Assembly: GCF_040802235.1 (NCBI RefSeq)
Contig: NC_133172.1
Span: 30,709,738-30,773,737, forward strand
Direction: 5' to 3'
Source: Manis javanica
Lineage: Eukaryota; Chordata; Mammalia; Pholidota; Manidae
Length of the DNA: 64,000 nt
Shown here in pieces: positions 23,581 through 35,360 of this stretch. Made by a program: the position numbers and the translations under genes. Each line of letters starts with the position of its first letter. Position 1 is the stretch's first letter. The notes below the pieces were generated by a model. The model was not told the DNA's origin. It was given only the letters and a program-made list of their open reading frames with translations, and did not search any database.

Positions 23581-25434
23581 GGACCCACTGGATTTTAAAA
23601 ATATAAAACTTGCATGTGTATTGGCAGGAGACACACATACTGGCCAGCCATCCACAGTAGAAGGCTCGCCCTAGTACTTAACGCCCTTCCTGCTTTACAC
23701 TTTTGTGTGACGTGGCTGATCTTCAAGGTCATCTAAGTTTGCTATCCCTGGCACCAGAAGCCCCTAAGGGTACTTTTGGCTTTGGCATTCTAGAATTCTA
23801 TTAAAGCAAGAGGGACAATAAGTGGATAAAATAGGAGAAAAGGGGTAGAGGTAGAGAGGGAAGACAAAGGAGGAAATCGGGGTGGGGAAAAACTGTGGAG
23901 AGAGAGAGCAGAGTTCTAAGATTGACCCCAACCTGTCTCTTGGGTCAAAAGAAAACTCATGACTACTTCTCAGGAAACAGCATCAAAAATAAAAAACAAA
24001 CCCAGGCGTGGGAGAGGCCCCCATTCCCTGAGCTGCCCAGGAGGCCTGACCATAGGCTGGGCCTGGGGATTGACTCATCTCCGCTCCACGAGGACTACAA
24101 CTCCCTGGGACATCAAACAACCGCTCAGATGTGACTGACCTTGGGAAGCAGCACAGACCTTGCCTCTGGGGCTCCTCAGGGTCACGGGGGTTCAGGCTGT
24201 TTCCATAGCCAAACCCAGAGGAGTCCAAGGCTGGGAGGGGCAGGGCCCTGAGATTCTGCAGCCCTGGCTGCAGTGCTGAATTATTAATGTTCATTTCAGT
24301 TATCCTTCAGTTCAGCAGAAATATGACAAAGCAATCTCAGATAATGAAATCACCCAAATTTTCTGCTGTTCACAGCAGGCTTTCAGGGGCAAATCTTGCC
24401 TCTACCTTCACAGTGCCAATTGAGTTACACATTTATGGGTGTGGGGGGGTAACTCCCACATTATTATTGACTGGTATGTAGTACATAGATTAGAGTGGCC
24501 TGAAGACCTTTCTTTCCCGGGTCAGTGACTGTTCATGGTCAGCCAGTGGAGGAGGAACCTTTGCAGAACAAGCAACTGTCGTTTCTGAGATGGTCTCCGA
24601 GGGGTATCAGTAGACCCACAGCCCTGGTCTAGCCTGGAAAAGCTTAATTGTTCTCTCTGCTCCTCTCTCTCTCTCAATCCACCTGTCAATGAAACTTCAT
24701 ACTGAGCTGTACCTTTTTATGGCATCTTAAGACTCATCTAAGTACTTTCACAGGAAGAGAAGGGACTTGGCTAGAGTTATGTTTCTTTCTTTTCATTCTT
24801 TTCTCTCCCCTCTACTATCTCTCTATGACCCTTTGATTAAAAAAAATTAAGAATCCATAATCCAACCAACCAGCAAACTAAAACTATCATCAGTCACTCA
24901 GAAACTCCAGAACTGTAAATCAGAGCAGACTTTTGCTGGTGGGCAGGACCTAGCCCTCAGGCACGTATCTTAATTCTTCATGGTAGTCAAAGCATCAAAT
25001 CCTTGGTGACTGAACACATGAATTTTAGTTGACTATATTTTAAAATTGGGACTATCACACACAAATCTAGAGTTATGGCTTCTCTGAAATATCAGGAGAT
25101 CTGGCCATTCCATGTCTGCAGAATAACAGTTGTCTGCTGATAAAACTTAATCAGTATATTTTACTTTTTCCCCATTCTTTGAATACTGGCAAGATATGCA
25201 ACTTTATAGAACTGTTTAACTAGCAGACACCGTTCCCTAAAGCCAAAAGGAAAGCAAAAGAATTTGGTTGCTTTTGCCAGAAATATAAGTGGAATTTGTA
25301 AGATACTGATCCTTGCAGTGGTTGTCTTCAAAGTGTTATTTTCTTTTGAAATATTAATAGCTAGTTAACTATTGTTCACAGATCTTAACTTATTCTCATC
25401 TTAAATGTTTATAGGAGATAGGAGTACCCCAATA
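23581..25434. other. Unique sequence
   Basis: No gene or repeat named. 23810-23910 is purine-rich; 24425-24440 has a short G run; CT-rich tracts lie near 24660 and 24785. Confidence 0.5.
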
Positions 25435-25920
25435 TAAACAATAAAAATATTTCCCTGGCTTCAATAGACGTGATCAGATCAATATCACCGTGGGATGGAG
25501 ACTGTAGAACCAATAGGATGAAAATATTTAATATAAGGACTTGGCTCACATGATTATGGAAGGTGCAGAGTTCCACAATCTGCCATCTTCAGGCTGGAGA
25601 TGCAGGAAAGCTGATGGCGTAGCCCAAGCCCTAAAGGTAGTCAATGATCTAAGTTCCAGTCCAAGTACAGGAAAAGACCGAAGCTCACGTAGCCAGGCAA
25701 AGTGGATGAATTCTTCCTTTTTCTGCCATTTTTTTTTCTGTTTAAGCTCTCAATGGATTGGATGAAGCCCACTCACACTGGGCTTCACTCAGTCTAATGG
25801 TTCAAATACTAATCTCATTTGGAAACATACTCACAGACACACCTAGAATAATGTTTAGTCAAATACCTGGGCACCCAGTGTCCTGGTCAAGGTGACACAT
25901 GAAATTAACCCTCACAGGGG
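25435..25920 (-). mobile_element. Ancient LTR-like repeat
   Basis: Read on the plus strand: AGAACCAATAGGATG near 25506, ATAAGGACTTGGCTCACATG, ATTATGGAAGGTGCAGAG, CAGGCTGGAGATGCAGGAAA, CTCTCAATGGATTGGATGAA, CTAATCTCATTTGGAAACAT, CTCACAGACACACCTAGAAT, AATACCTGGGCACCCAGTGT, and GTCAAGGTGACACATGAAA at the end. This is the antisense of a familiar mammalian repeat whose sense strand starts TTAATTTYATGTGTCAACTT. I recognise it but am unsure of its formal class. Confidence 0.75.
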
Positions 25921-27944
25921 CTAAAATCAAACTGAGGAAAGAAGCGGTGTGAAGCACACATATACTCAGAGAAGCTTCTCCAGGCAGCCCAGACAGTCTT
26001 CGGCCTTCCGGGTACCAATGGGTAATGGCTGGTAGTTTTCAGCTGTTGGGTAATATTCTGTAGTGGTTTGTATGTCACTCACACTGAGTTTGGGATGTTC
26101 TCAATTCTCCTTTGCATCCCCTTAACAAATCCTGATGGCTTAGTGCTGAGATTCCCTTTGCCTCAGGCTCCCTTGAGCCCTAGGCCTGGGGACACCTTTG
26201 TGGAGCTGGTTTGAGCTCCTTCATGTCTCTGACTGGGCTCAGAACTGAGCAGTGGGCTTGCACTGAGGCCAGGCTTGTGGGTTAGTGTCTGCCCCACCTC
26301 ATGGAATGTGAAGATACAACAATAAATACACTGAATATCAGCCTTTTAAAAACTCAGGATTGGATGTTTGGCTTTCTGCATTTAGTGCCCTAAAAATGGC
26401 TCCAGCAAACAATCAGACACACACACACAGACACAGAAAACAAGAAAAGACAACAACCACAAAAGTTGGGAGATAAATCACAGCTCTCTTGGAAGAATCT
26501 CTTTGGAGGTCACCTTGTCCAGCCCTCTGCCTCCAGACAGATTGACCCTGGCCCCAGCCCAGAATGATGGAAACCTTTCCTCTTCACAAAGCCTTGGACC
26601 CCTGCCTCCCCAGTGGTGCCTCTGCAGGTCATCGGAGGGGATAACACATCATTCTGGTAGCACAGCCCTATCTATGGTTTGCCTTTGGGCTGGAGCCTCA
26701 GGGCCAGCCCCTCAGGAGCCCCTTACCGCTGCCTCTCCATTCCCTGGCAAATGTCTCTTTATCAGTTGCTCACAATCAGCTTCTCTGAGCACTTTTGGCT
26801 TTTATTTTCTCCCTATGAACATTATCTATTTGTCCAATTCATCCCAAAATAGACCAGCGTAGCCATCCCATAATACCCCTATCCTGTGTCACTCAAAACA
26901 GGGGCCCGGCAGGAGCTCTGAGCTCTTCTTCCTGTCCTTTCTCTTCTTTAATAAGCACACCCCAGGCTTCAGTCATGCCTTTCCTCCAGATTCATGAGTT
27001 GGCTGCTTTTGCAACAGCCCCAGATCCTGGCAGATAAATCTCCCCCGGACCTGTCAGCCCACACAGAGGGGAACAGCTCAGCCAGGTCGTCTGAGAGGTG
27101 ACTGTGGAGATGCCAGATTTATCACCTACCCTGTCCCATAGGGCATGTCTTCCATGACCTTCAGAATGAAGCGGGGGCCAGTGTATGATTTTTGCTGTGA
27201 GGGACTTAGATGCCACAGGCACTCCTCCGAAGATGCCCTCTTGCTTGCCCTTGGTGACCAATGGAGAGCCTGCTCATGGAAGATGGCAGATGAGGGGCCC
27301 TTAGCTCCCCAGGGACTTGCCGCCGCTGGAGGGAAACATCTGATTTCTAGCCCAGCTCTCCAGGGTCATTCTGGGTTAATTTTAGCTGCTTCCATGCCCC
27401 TGGATGGACCACACATTTTTCCTCCTTAGCCACGTCCAAGGCTCTCTTCTTGTGCAGCCCCAGTGCCTGCCCAAGCAAAATTGAGACATGTGCTTATGAC
27501 AGTGTGTTTCCATGAAGACAGATCGCTCCCTCTCCAAGGTCAAAGCTCCCGCTGGCCAGGCTCTTTGGCAAACGATTCATCAAACAGGGCAGCGGGCAGC
27601 AGACAGTCAGCTCTCAGGCCCCTGGCTGGTCAACTCGTCAAATCCTTTCAGAGGATTATTGTGCCCTATAGAACTTTTCTCCTTCCACTGTCTGTCTGTG
27701 CCTCCTCTGCTGGCCCCCCAACACAGAGGGATGAGTTGGCACAATATCAGAAATTATGACAGGGGCCCAGAAGGCAAAGCAAATCCTTCTACAGAAATTG
27801 GGGGAAATATCTCATTTTGCAAGGCAAGAGCCATGGTCCCCTGTGAGGTTTAAAAAAGTGAAACAGCAAAGACATGGCCTGTTGTGCCTGTCTGTTGACT
27901 TGCCTGTCTAGCCCATAACACAGTGCTGGCTCCTACTAATCCAT
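25921..27944. other. Unique sequence
   Basis: No gene recognised. A short (CA)n lies near 26420-26436. GC content rises at 26.5-27.7 kb but no CpG island is apparent. Confidence 0.5.
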
Positions 27945-28102
27945 TTATTGACTATTTATTAAACTCCTACTATTAGCCTGGCACTGGGCACATGATTACT
28001 ACCCTCATGGAGCTTACCTTCTTGTAGGAGGTGCTGCTCTATAAAGAGGTGAAAGGAATAAATGGGAAATAATGAATTGGTAATGTGTTACAAAGCTTAT
28101 TC
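27945..28102 (-). mobile_element. L2 LINE, 3' part interrupted by MLT1
   Basis: TTTATTAAACTCCTACTATT, GCCTGGCACTGGGCACATG and CCTCATGGAGCTTACCTTCT are antisense L2. The element continues at 28603-28850 after the MLT1 LTR. Confidence 0.88.
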
Positions 28103-28602
28103 TGGAAGGCAGCCTCTGAAACGGAGCCCCATGATTCCACTTTCTGGTACTCATACCCTCCTGTAATTCTCTCCCCTCGAGTGTGGCCTGGGCCTCGTGA
28201 CTCATTTCTAAAGAATGTAAGATAGCAAAATCAATGGAATGTCACTTTGAAGATTTATAAAAAGACCATGACTTCTGTCATGCTTGTTACTAATCTCTTT
28301 CTGTCTGAGCCCTGCTCTGATAGAAGCCAGTTACCATGTGAGCACAGCACACATGGCAGGGAACTGACTTCTGTCAGAATCTCAGCAAACAAGGACCCCA
28401 GCCCTGTCCCAGCCTCATGAGTGCCTGGAGGTGTCTTCCCCTTGAGACGACCCTTGAGATGGCCGCAGCTTCAGTCAGCACCTTGATTCCAGGCTGTGAG
28501 AGACTCTGAGCTCCCTGACCCATAGAAACTATAAGATAATGAATATTTGTTTTTTTAAGCTGCTAAATTTTGGGAGTAATGTTTTACACAGCAATACTAT
28601 CA
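28103..28602 (+). mobile_element. MLT1-type LTR inserted in L2
   Basis: TGGAAGGCAGCCTCTGAAAC at the 5' end, GGAATGTCACTTTGAAG, CTCTGATAGAAGCCAGTTAC, CAGCACCTTGATTCCAGGCT, GAAACTATAAGATAATGAAT and a 3' CACAGCAATACTATCA end. Solo LTR; it splits one L2 copy, so it is younger than that L2. Confidence 0.93.
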
Positions 28603-28850
28603 AATGGAGTTTTTTAAAAAGAGACAGAGGAAGCCCTACTGAAAGGGGGTGTCCAGGAATGGCTATTCTGAGGACAGTCACATTTAAGGTGAGAATTGAA
28701 GGATGAATATGACCAGCCATACCAAAATCTGGAAGAACAGCATTTGAGGCAAAGGGAACAGCACATGCAAAGGCTCTTGGGCTGGAAAGGGCTTGGGTTA
28801 TTTTAAGAGTTGTGGTGACAGAGTGTGGATGCTCTGCTAGCCCTCTGACA
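28603..28850 (-). mobile_element. L2 LINE, continuation after MLT1
   Basis: GACAGTCACATTTAAGGTGA, GGCAAAGGGAACAGCACATG and CAAAGGCTCTTGGGCTGG are the next antisense L2 blocks upstream of the 27945-28102 part. Confidence 0.88.
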
Positions 28851-28854
28851 CATT

Positions 28855-28970
28855 GTTGGGGTAACTGAGGCAGAGAGAGTTTCTGTCACCAGTCTAAGGT
28901 CACACAGCCAGAAAGGAGGTAGGTCTTGAAGTCAAGCCCAGGTTTTTCTGAAACTAGAACATGTGTATTT
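28855..28970 (-). mobile_element. MIR SINE
   Basis: GTAACTGAGGCAGAGAGAG, TCTAAGGTCACACAGCCAGA and AAGTCAAGCCCAGGTTTTTC. Confidence 0.88.
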
Positions 28971-29099
28971 ATTCTACCTCTTAGTATCACATGACATCAT
29001 TCAACTGTTTATCAGATATCCCTCATTCTCCTGCTATGAACTAGGACAAGAATTGCTATCGTGAAATATCTCAAAATTTGGAAGGAGATATAGGTACAG

Positions 29100-29310
29100 A
29101 GAGCTAATATTTTTCCAGGGCTTTATTCTTTTGTTCTTTATACAAACCCTGCCAGGTAGCTGGGGGTGGGAAAAGGGGCCATTGTGCCCATTTATAGACA
29201 AGTAAAGTGGAACCCAAAGGGGATAATGGGCCAGCCTGAGGGCACATTGTTAGTGAAGGCACAGTGAGGTCTTGACCCCAGGTCCTCTGCCTCAGAGTCT
29301 CTGCTCTCTC
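29100..29310 (-). mobile_element. MIR SINE
   Basis: GAGCTAATATTTTTCCAGGG, TGCCCATTTATAGACAAGTA and TTGACCCCAGGTCCTCTGCC are antisense MIR. Confidence 0.85.
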
Positions 29311-29659
29311 CTCTGCCCCCCATTATCTTGATTTACACAGAAACCTCAAGAAAGGTGGAGAGTCCTTTTGAAGGTCAAGAGCACTCTCCTTAGAACCTAG
29401 CTCCTATCAAACTAGATTTTTGTGGATCACAGTTCTTGAACTGTGGCACATGTGTATAGGACAATTCTCACAAAGCAGCTGAACGTGAACTAATCAGGTA
29501 TGTTAGGTGAACGTCTTAAACTTTACAGTTTCCACCATTGCCTTCATTTAAATAACTAGACTTTCTGGTTCATTAACTAGAGGAATGTGCAAAATGTGCA
29601 AGGCTCCTTCTGGCTCTCAAAGTGGGAGTTTCCCCTCTCCTTGCCTGCCCATCCCCCAC

Positions 29660-29945
29660 CACCCTTCTAGTCTTAATGTAAACGTGATTTCCTCAGACAG
29701 TCCTGGCTTGATTCCCCTACCAAAATTAGGGTTCCCCTATTACAAGATCTCACAGCAACCTATGCATCTCCTTTGCCATTACCTCAATGCGTAGATATGC
29801 ATTAACTCCTGCGCTCATTTATTCAGTGTGTGTCTCCCACACTCAGCCATAAGCCTCACAGTGTATTCAGAGTTTATTCTTAAATCTCAGCCTAGCTCGG
29901 TGTTTGGGAACCCAGTAAACGTTGTTAAATTAAAATGATGCATTG
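29660..29945 (+). mobile_element. Degenerate L2-like 3' end
   Basis: GATTTCCTCAGACAGTCCTG and a 3' end CCCAGTAAACGTTGTTAAAT resemble the L2 terminus, but the middle is poorly matched. Confidence 0.45.
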
Positions 29946-30064
29946 GACTCATCACACTCTGTGGGGTGCGTTACTGAGTCGCGGGTACAGGAGGATGGAA
30001 GGAACAAACACCTTTGGGGCAGGGGTGACATTGCCTGTGAGCAACCAGAATATGACAATACCAA

Positions 30065-30185
30065 GAATTATAACAGCAGCTAGTATGTACTGAGTGCTCA
30101 GTATGTAAGGATTTCAAGGGTTTGTATCACATGTTAAATGATTTCAAGGAGTAGTTTAGAAACCGTTATTTTGCACACAAGTATT
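30065..30185 (-). mobile_element. MIR SINE fragment
   Basis: ACAGCAGCTAGTATGTACTG and AGTGCTCAGTATGTAAGGAT are the antisense MIR 3' end. Confidence 0.65.
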
Positions 30186-30200
30186 CTCATGTGCAAGTGA

Positions 30201-30313
30201 TACTCTGACTAACATGTCCTAGTTTGTCAGGGACTGTCTCATTTTTAAAACTGAAAGTCCTGCATCCTAGGGACCCCCTAAGGCTCAGACAAAACAAGAT
30301 GGTTGGTTATCCT
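30201..30313 (-). mobile_element. Small nonautonomous hAT-like DNA element, copy 1
   Basis: TGTCCTAGTTTGTCAGGGAC, AACTGAAAGTCCTGCATCCT and TTGGTTATCCTA. It is the reverse-orientation relative of 55986-56101; both are about 115 bp and share the TAGGGTGACCA-type terminal repeat. Confidence 0.65.
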
Positions 30314-30344
30314 AGAGAGGGAAAATAGTCAGTAGACCGTTGCC

Positions 30345-30360
30345 AAAAAAAAAAAAAAAA
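30345..30360. repeat. (A)16 run
   Basis: Sixteen consecutive A. No duplication flanking it is evident, so I do not call it a retroposon tail. Confidence 0.95.
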
Positions 30361-31244
30361 TAGGATTTATAAGAGAAAAGGGAGAGAGGAGAGAGAAAAA
30401 ACCCTGCAGTGAGTCTGGGAACAGTGAATCTTGCTTGCATTTGGCAGGTGTGTGTGTGTCGGGGGAGGAGGTGGTGAACTGATTAGTAAGTGGCTATCAA
30501 AGTGCCAGGCTGTGCATACCATCCTTGAGCAGGATGGAGAGGGATATTAAAGAAAACAATTCTAATTTTTATCATTTCTGCAGAAAACCTGTGTATGTGG
30601 CAGGCTGCTCTGGGTCATGTCAGCCGGTTCTTTATACCGGCATCTCCAGTGAAGTTAGACAGCTCTTCACCATTTCCTTCATCAGAATTTCTTAGTGGTC
30701 TGTGCTAAGTACTACAGTGCAGCATAAACACTAGGCTTTGGGAACGCAGAGCCAGGGAGACCTCAGTTCCAAGATTAGGGAGAGGACCTGGCTTTTGGGA
30801 AGGAAGAGTATTTATTCCCCAGTGTTTCAAGTGGGAAGCTTCAGCCATCAGTAACCTCCCAAGTAAATGTCACTTTGGGTCATCAAGGCATGCACGGAGG
30901 CCTTGGGTGGTTGTTTCTGGAATTTGTGGTCCCTGGGGGAAGGAAGTTCTGCTCACACCATGGCACTGGCAGGTGAGGGTTGCATGGTTCTGAATTAAAA
31001 TTCTAAACACATTGGCTGCAGAAACCCTCTGATTTCTCAGGCAGCAGATACAGAACGTGGAAAAGAACTTCTCAACAACTTGAAAGAACATCCTGGGCCA
31101 TTAAAGACAAGGGGGATTCTTAGGCATAACAAAAATTATCCCATTCTTGTGTAGCTTTCAGGGGCACCCAGGAGGCAGGCAGGAATATCTGGTACAGAGG
31201 GCAGGGTGTGGACAGAAAGACTCTCCATTCTTGACTGGGATCAT
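30361..31244. other. Unique sequence
   Basis: A GA-rich stretch follows the A run; a short GTGTGTGTG lies near 30450. Nothing else recognised. Confidence 0.5.
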
Positions 31245-31500
31245 TCCCTCATTCATTCATTTGCCCATTAAAATCCATTCTTTTCTTCATTCTTTCATTT
31301 CTGTCCATTCATTCATTGACTGATTGTTTCTTTATGTTTATGTATTAATGGGCTCACTTATTCCTTTATTTGTGCTCATCCTCAACCTCCGTTCTTATAA
31401 GATTTTACCGAGCACTTCCTATGTGCTCAGAGTTGTGCTGAGTGTTCTGGTCCAGAAAGGGTCCCTGCCTCAGGGAGTTCTCCTTCCCGCTGAGCTGACA
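31245..31500 (-). mobile_element. L2 LINE 3' end with CATT-rich tail
   Basis: CATTCATTCATTTGCC and further CATTCATT units (31250-31320) are the antisense L2 tail; CCGAGCACTTCCTATGTGCT and AAGGGTCCCTGCCTCAGGGA follow. Confidence 0.78.
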
Positions 31501-31540
31501 GATCCCTCCCCCGCAACCCTGATCCCTCCCCCGCAACCCT
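31501..31540. repeat. Perfect 20-bp tandem duplication
   Basis: GATCCCTCCCCCGCAACCCT occurs twice without a mismatch (31501-31520, 31521-31540), followed by GATCC of a third unit. Confidence 0.97.
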
Positions 31541-32124
31541 GATCCAGGGAGGCTGGTGACGGGCCTTAGACGATGCCCGTTTGGGAGCACTGGTCCCCTC
31601 CACTCCATGAAGGCCTCCTGGATGCTCCTCAGAGTCATGGGGATGCTCAGTGCAGAGTCCGTGGGCTTCTTGGCCATGCCTCTGGGGGCTGGACCATGTG
31701 GGTGACCCATAAAAAGATCTGGCTGCCAGTAGATTTTCTTCTGGCTGGGTTGTTAAGGTTAGATTTCCATTCCTGAGTTTTGCTGGCCATGTTTACAATG
31801 TGATGGCAGAGGCAGGTAATTTTAGGGGAAGCCCAGGTCTCCCTTGTCTGTCTACACAGCCCCAAGAATCTGGAGGTTACAGAGAGGATTTTACTTCTCT
31901 CACATTTCTCAAAATGCTTATAGGAAACCAAGCTAAGAGGAAGTTCAGAGACCAGGCAGCAGAATTCCAAGGAAGGCTGCCCAAAGCCAGGTGTTCCATC
32001 TTCCTGGGTCCTGCTGAGCACTCAGCTGGGCTGCAAACCAGTCCTGGGCTGGACATTATGGGAGACCTGAGGGAAGCAACAGCTTAGCCCATCCTTTGCA
32101 AGATGCAATAAAATAACATGAAAC
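31541..32124. other. Unique sequence
   Basis: Nothing recognised. Confidence 0.5.
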
Positions 32125-32365
32125 ACAAAATAACTCACACTTATTTATGGTTAGCAAAGTGCTTTACTATTTATCAAAAGCTTTTACACTGCTGTTCTCA
32201 TTTGAGCCTCACATGGACTGTGTGAGGAGGTGGAATATTATTATTTTCACTTTGCATGTGAAGAGAATACTTGAATTCTAAAAGTCACACCCTAATAGAT
32301 AGCAGAGTCAGGATTCAAACCCAGACCTGTTTGTGTCTGTGCCATGAGCCTGTACCATAGCATCT
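32125..32365 (-). mobile_element. MIR SINE
   Basis: AAAGTGCTTTACTATTTATC, TTTGAGCCTCACATGGACTG, GCAGAGTCAGGATTCAAACC and CAGACCTGTTTG are antisense MIR from 3' end to tRNA-like head; nearly full length. Confidence 0.92.
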
Positions 32366-33185
32366 AACAGATGAGAGGGTATGGCCATCTTAGGTAGGGG
32401 AAATCTGGAGAAGTAAGAAGTCACTACAGCTAGGTGCAGTCAGGGGAGGCTTCTTGGAGGAGTTGGGCTTTCCTTTAGATTGAGGAGTCAGAACAGGTCC
32501 TGAATTTGCCCTTCTTTTTACCACCCAGCCTCCTTACTGAAACAGAATGGATTTCATCTGCCAGCTCTCAACTCTGCCTGGGGAGTGGGAAACATATCTT
32601 TTATTTCTCAGTAATATCAAGACCTAGGCATGAAAACTAAATGGCTCAGAGAGTTTAATCGTTCAATAAGCAGCTTTGCCTAAGAGCAGAAATAAGAACT
32701 GACGTGTAGTCCTCTTCATGGGTAAATATAATTAGTCTGGTTATTACACTCCATATTTTTCTTAAGTCCCCGCACTCAAGTGGCAAAAGGAAACCACTAG
32801 CTTTTGGTAACTCTCAAAATCAAGAACCTTTGCTAGGGATGCAGTAATTTGATTTACCTCAGAAACAAGCCAACATTACAATGCTCGGTTTGCAATTTCA
32901 ATATGCAGAGATTAATTTACATGCAGAGCTAATTAAGCAACTAAAACACCCACTAATTGATTATTACATGAAAAAGAACACATCAGTTTGGAGAAATCCA
33001 CTCTACAAGGTTGCACAATATTTGCAAACTTAATTGCCAAGTGGAAATTCCTCTTCTAGTGGCTAATACATTTAACCAATTAACCTTTGCTAGGATGGTC
33101 TTTAATTCTGGGAGTCCAGCAGCACTTGTCAGGAAGGCTTTAGTCTGCTTTTTCAAACTCAAAGTCAGAAAAGACAGCAGCTCTG
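32366..33185. other. Unique sequence, candidate conserved noncoding element at 32860-33060
   Basis: 32860-33060 is strongly AT-rich and repeat-free, with GATTAATTTACATG, GAGCTAATTAAGCAA and CACTAATTGATTATTAC homeodomain-like words close together. 32395-32480 is weakly L2-like antisense. Confidence 0.42.
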
Positions 33186-33189
33186 GGCT

Positions 33190-33255
33190 GATTTCTACAC
33201 TTAGCACAGGCCTGGTTCAGAGTAGGAGCTCACAATAAATGCTTGTGAATACATA
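33190..33255 (+). mobile_element. L2/MIR 3' tail
   Basis: TTAGCACAGGCCTGGTTCAG, AGTAGGAGCTCACAATAAAT and GCTTGTGAAT resemble the shared L2/MIR terminus. Confidence 0.65.
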
Positions 33256-33319
33256 TCCAAAGAGTGTACAGCAGTTACTTCCATTTATTTTTGATTACAA
33301 GATTTCCTGGATGACACCC

Positions 33320-33475
33320 CTGGAAGGCATTATTACTCACCCCCTCCCTTTTTAAAGCTATGAGGTATTTACAGAAATGTATTAACTAGTCCAGTCACAA
33401 AGTTGGCAGAGGCTGGAGTTGTGCTTTGAACTGAGGTCTTCTAGCTCTGGGTTCAGTGCTTATTCTCCATTTCAG
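33320..33475 (-). mobile_element. MIR SINE
   Basis: CTATGAGGTATTTACAG, GTCACAAAGTTGGCAGAGGC and TTTGAACTGAGGTCTTCTAG are antisense MIR. Confidence 0.75.
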
Positions 33476-33984
33476 TCTCCTTCCTGTGTCCCAGTAACCA
33501 AGACTGAAAATCTGCAGGGATAGAACAAATAATCATTCTTGGAGCATGACATGATGGCTCCAAAGACCCCCAGTTTCAAAGTATCAACAATTCTGCTGTG
33601 GCAATGTGCTGGACTCCCTGCACATTGAGTGGTTCTCATGAGTTAAGGAGGTTCTAGATTTCTGTTTAAGCTTTGTGCTCAGTGTAAAGACCTCTTAAAG
33701 GTGTCATCATTAATCTTTCCCAGTCATCATTACCCAGGCACAGATTCACTTTGTAGATAGGGTTATAGACTACCAAGGTCCAAGGGTGTGGGATATGGGA
33801 CAGATATGTTTTGATAGGTCAGACAGATGGAGCAACTACCTAAGTCTGTGGCCCAGGAAGGAACGGTCCTGATGGAGTGAGGGTCTTGAGTTGCTAGAAT
33901 CAACACAAGAGCATGGTGCATGTAAGATTTTGAAGTGGAAAGAGTAGAAATTATGGGGCAAAGGGACATAGGAGGGATACTCTG
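33476..33984. other. Unique sequence
   Basis: Nothing recognised. Confidence 0.5.
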
Positions 33985-34130
33985 CTGCTTACTATGCGTG
34001 TGGTGTTAAGAAAGTTATGCAATGCCTTCAAGACCTCCATTTCCTCACCTGCAAAATGGGAGTCAGGCATCTGCCCTTCTGGGCATATGTGAGGTTTAAT
34101 GAAAGCTCTTAGCACAGCACCAGGTACTCA
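33985..34130 (+). mobile_element. MIR SINE
   Basis: CCTCCATTTCCTCACCTGCA, AAATGGGAGTCAGGCAT and AGCTCTTAGCACAGCACCAG. Confidence 0.85.
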
Positions 34131-34179
34131 GGGACTGGCCAGCACCTGGCGGCTCTTATTGCAACTGTTCTGGGCAGCT

Positions 34180-34334
34180 TATTCCCCCAGTGCTGGACAG
34201 AGACCTGCATTCCAGTCCTGGGTCATTGGTAAACTCACTGTGGGTCCTTTGTCAATATCTTCCTTCTTTAGGTCTCAATTTTTCCCTCATAAAATGAAGT
34301 AGTCAGACTGGATGATTTCTGAGGGCCTCTATAG
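34180..34334 (+). mobile_element. MIR SINE (MIR3-like)
   Basis: ACCTGCATTCCAGTCCTGGG, AGGTCTCAATTTTTCCCTCA and CAGACTGGATGATTTCTGAG follow MIR3 order. Confidence 0.8.
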
Positions 34335-34540
34335 CCAATGCATTCATTTATTGCTTGATAATTATGTCTTGAACGCTTAATATATGCCAGGAGCTGTGCC
34401 AGGCTCTGGGGATATAGCTTGGAGAGAGAAGATCTCTCTTGAAGGGAGCTCGCTTCCATTGAAGGATCTGACTATAAACAAGTAAGTGAGGTATTTTCAG
34501 ATGGGGATCAGTTCTGTAAAGAAAAGCAAGGGAATCTATA
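34335..34540 (-). mobile_element. L2 LINE 3' end
   Basis: AATGCATTCATTTATTGC, CTTAATATATGCCAGGAGCT, AGGCTCTGGGGATATAGCTT and AAACAAGTAAGTGAGG are antisense L2. Confidence 0.9.
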
Positions 34541-35239
34541 TTCATCAAGCTTTTCCTTTTTTCCTCTGCAAGGTGCAGGAACAAACATTAAAAGGTTTAA
34601 GGACAAAAAAAGTCAAGGGCAGGTGTTTGTTGGCAGCATTAGATACTCTCTAAAGCCCAAAGAAGAGCTGAACACCTAAACATCAGGAAATACAAAAACC
34701 AAACAAGTTCTGGGACCCCACAACTGGATTCCATGGAACTTCCTTTCTGGAAGGCTCCTAATAGCTTGCTGTCACCATCTCTTTTCTTTGACCTGCTCTG
34801 TACATTATCTTCAATCTTCTATCTTTCTGTGGATTCTCTTTCCCATTCCATCTTGAAGATATGGTCAAGGTCCCATTCTACAGACCTCCAGAGAGAACCA
34901 GTTCTTCCTTTCTCAGCCATGGGCTTAAAATCCCAGGGTAGGGACTCTGATTGGTTCACTTGTGTCAGGTGTCTACTGTGGACCAATCAACTGTACATTG
35001 AGCAGTGCACATGCCATCATACAAACATGGCTGCTGTAACTTTACGGAGAGAAGGCAGGAGGGGCAGTTCCCTGGGAGTGGTGGTGGTGGTGATGGTGAG
35101 AACTGCCAATCCAATGCACAGATTAAACAGACTGTGATGAATGCAAAGAGTCCTGAATCCCATTTGCTTTGGAGTTTGAAGTCAATTACCAAATAAAAGG
35201 TAGTGTTTTAGCACACTGGAAGGTTGTTTTGTATGTGAA
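34541..35239. other. Unique sequence
   Basis: No gene. A GTGGTGGTGGTGGTGATGGTGA run lies near 35080-35100. Confidence 0.5.
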
Positions 35240-35360
35240 ATCCATAGACTTGGTTTTTTATCCCATATCAAACACCGACCTTAGACAAGTCATGTACTTT
35301 CTCTGAACCTTCAGTGGAAAAATGGGCGAATAATATTAGAGTTATTGTGAGGTTAGCTGA
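35240..35360 (+). mobile_element. MIR SINE
   Basis: CCGACCTTAGACAAGTCATG, TCTGAACCTTCAGTGG, AAAATGGGCGAATAATATTA and TATTGTGAGGTTAGCTG. Confidence 0.8.

Noticed and set aside
30345-30360. Retroposon A tail
   Set aside because: An isolated A16 without a recognisable body or flanking duplication.
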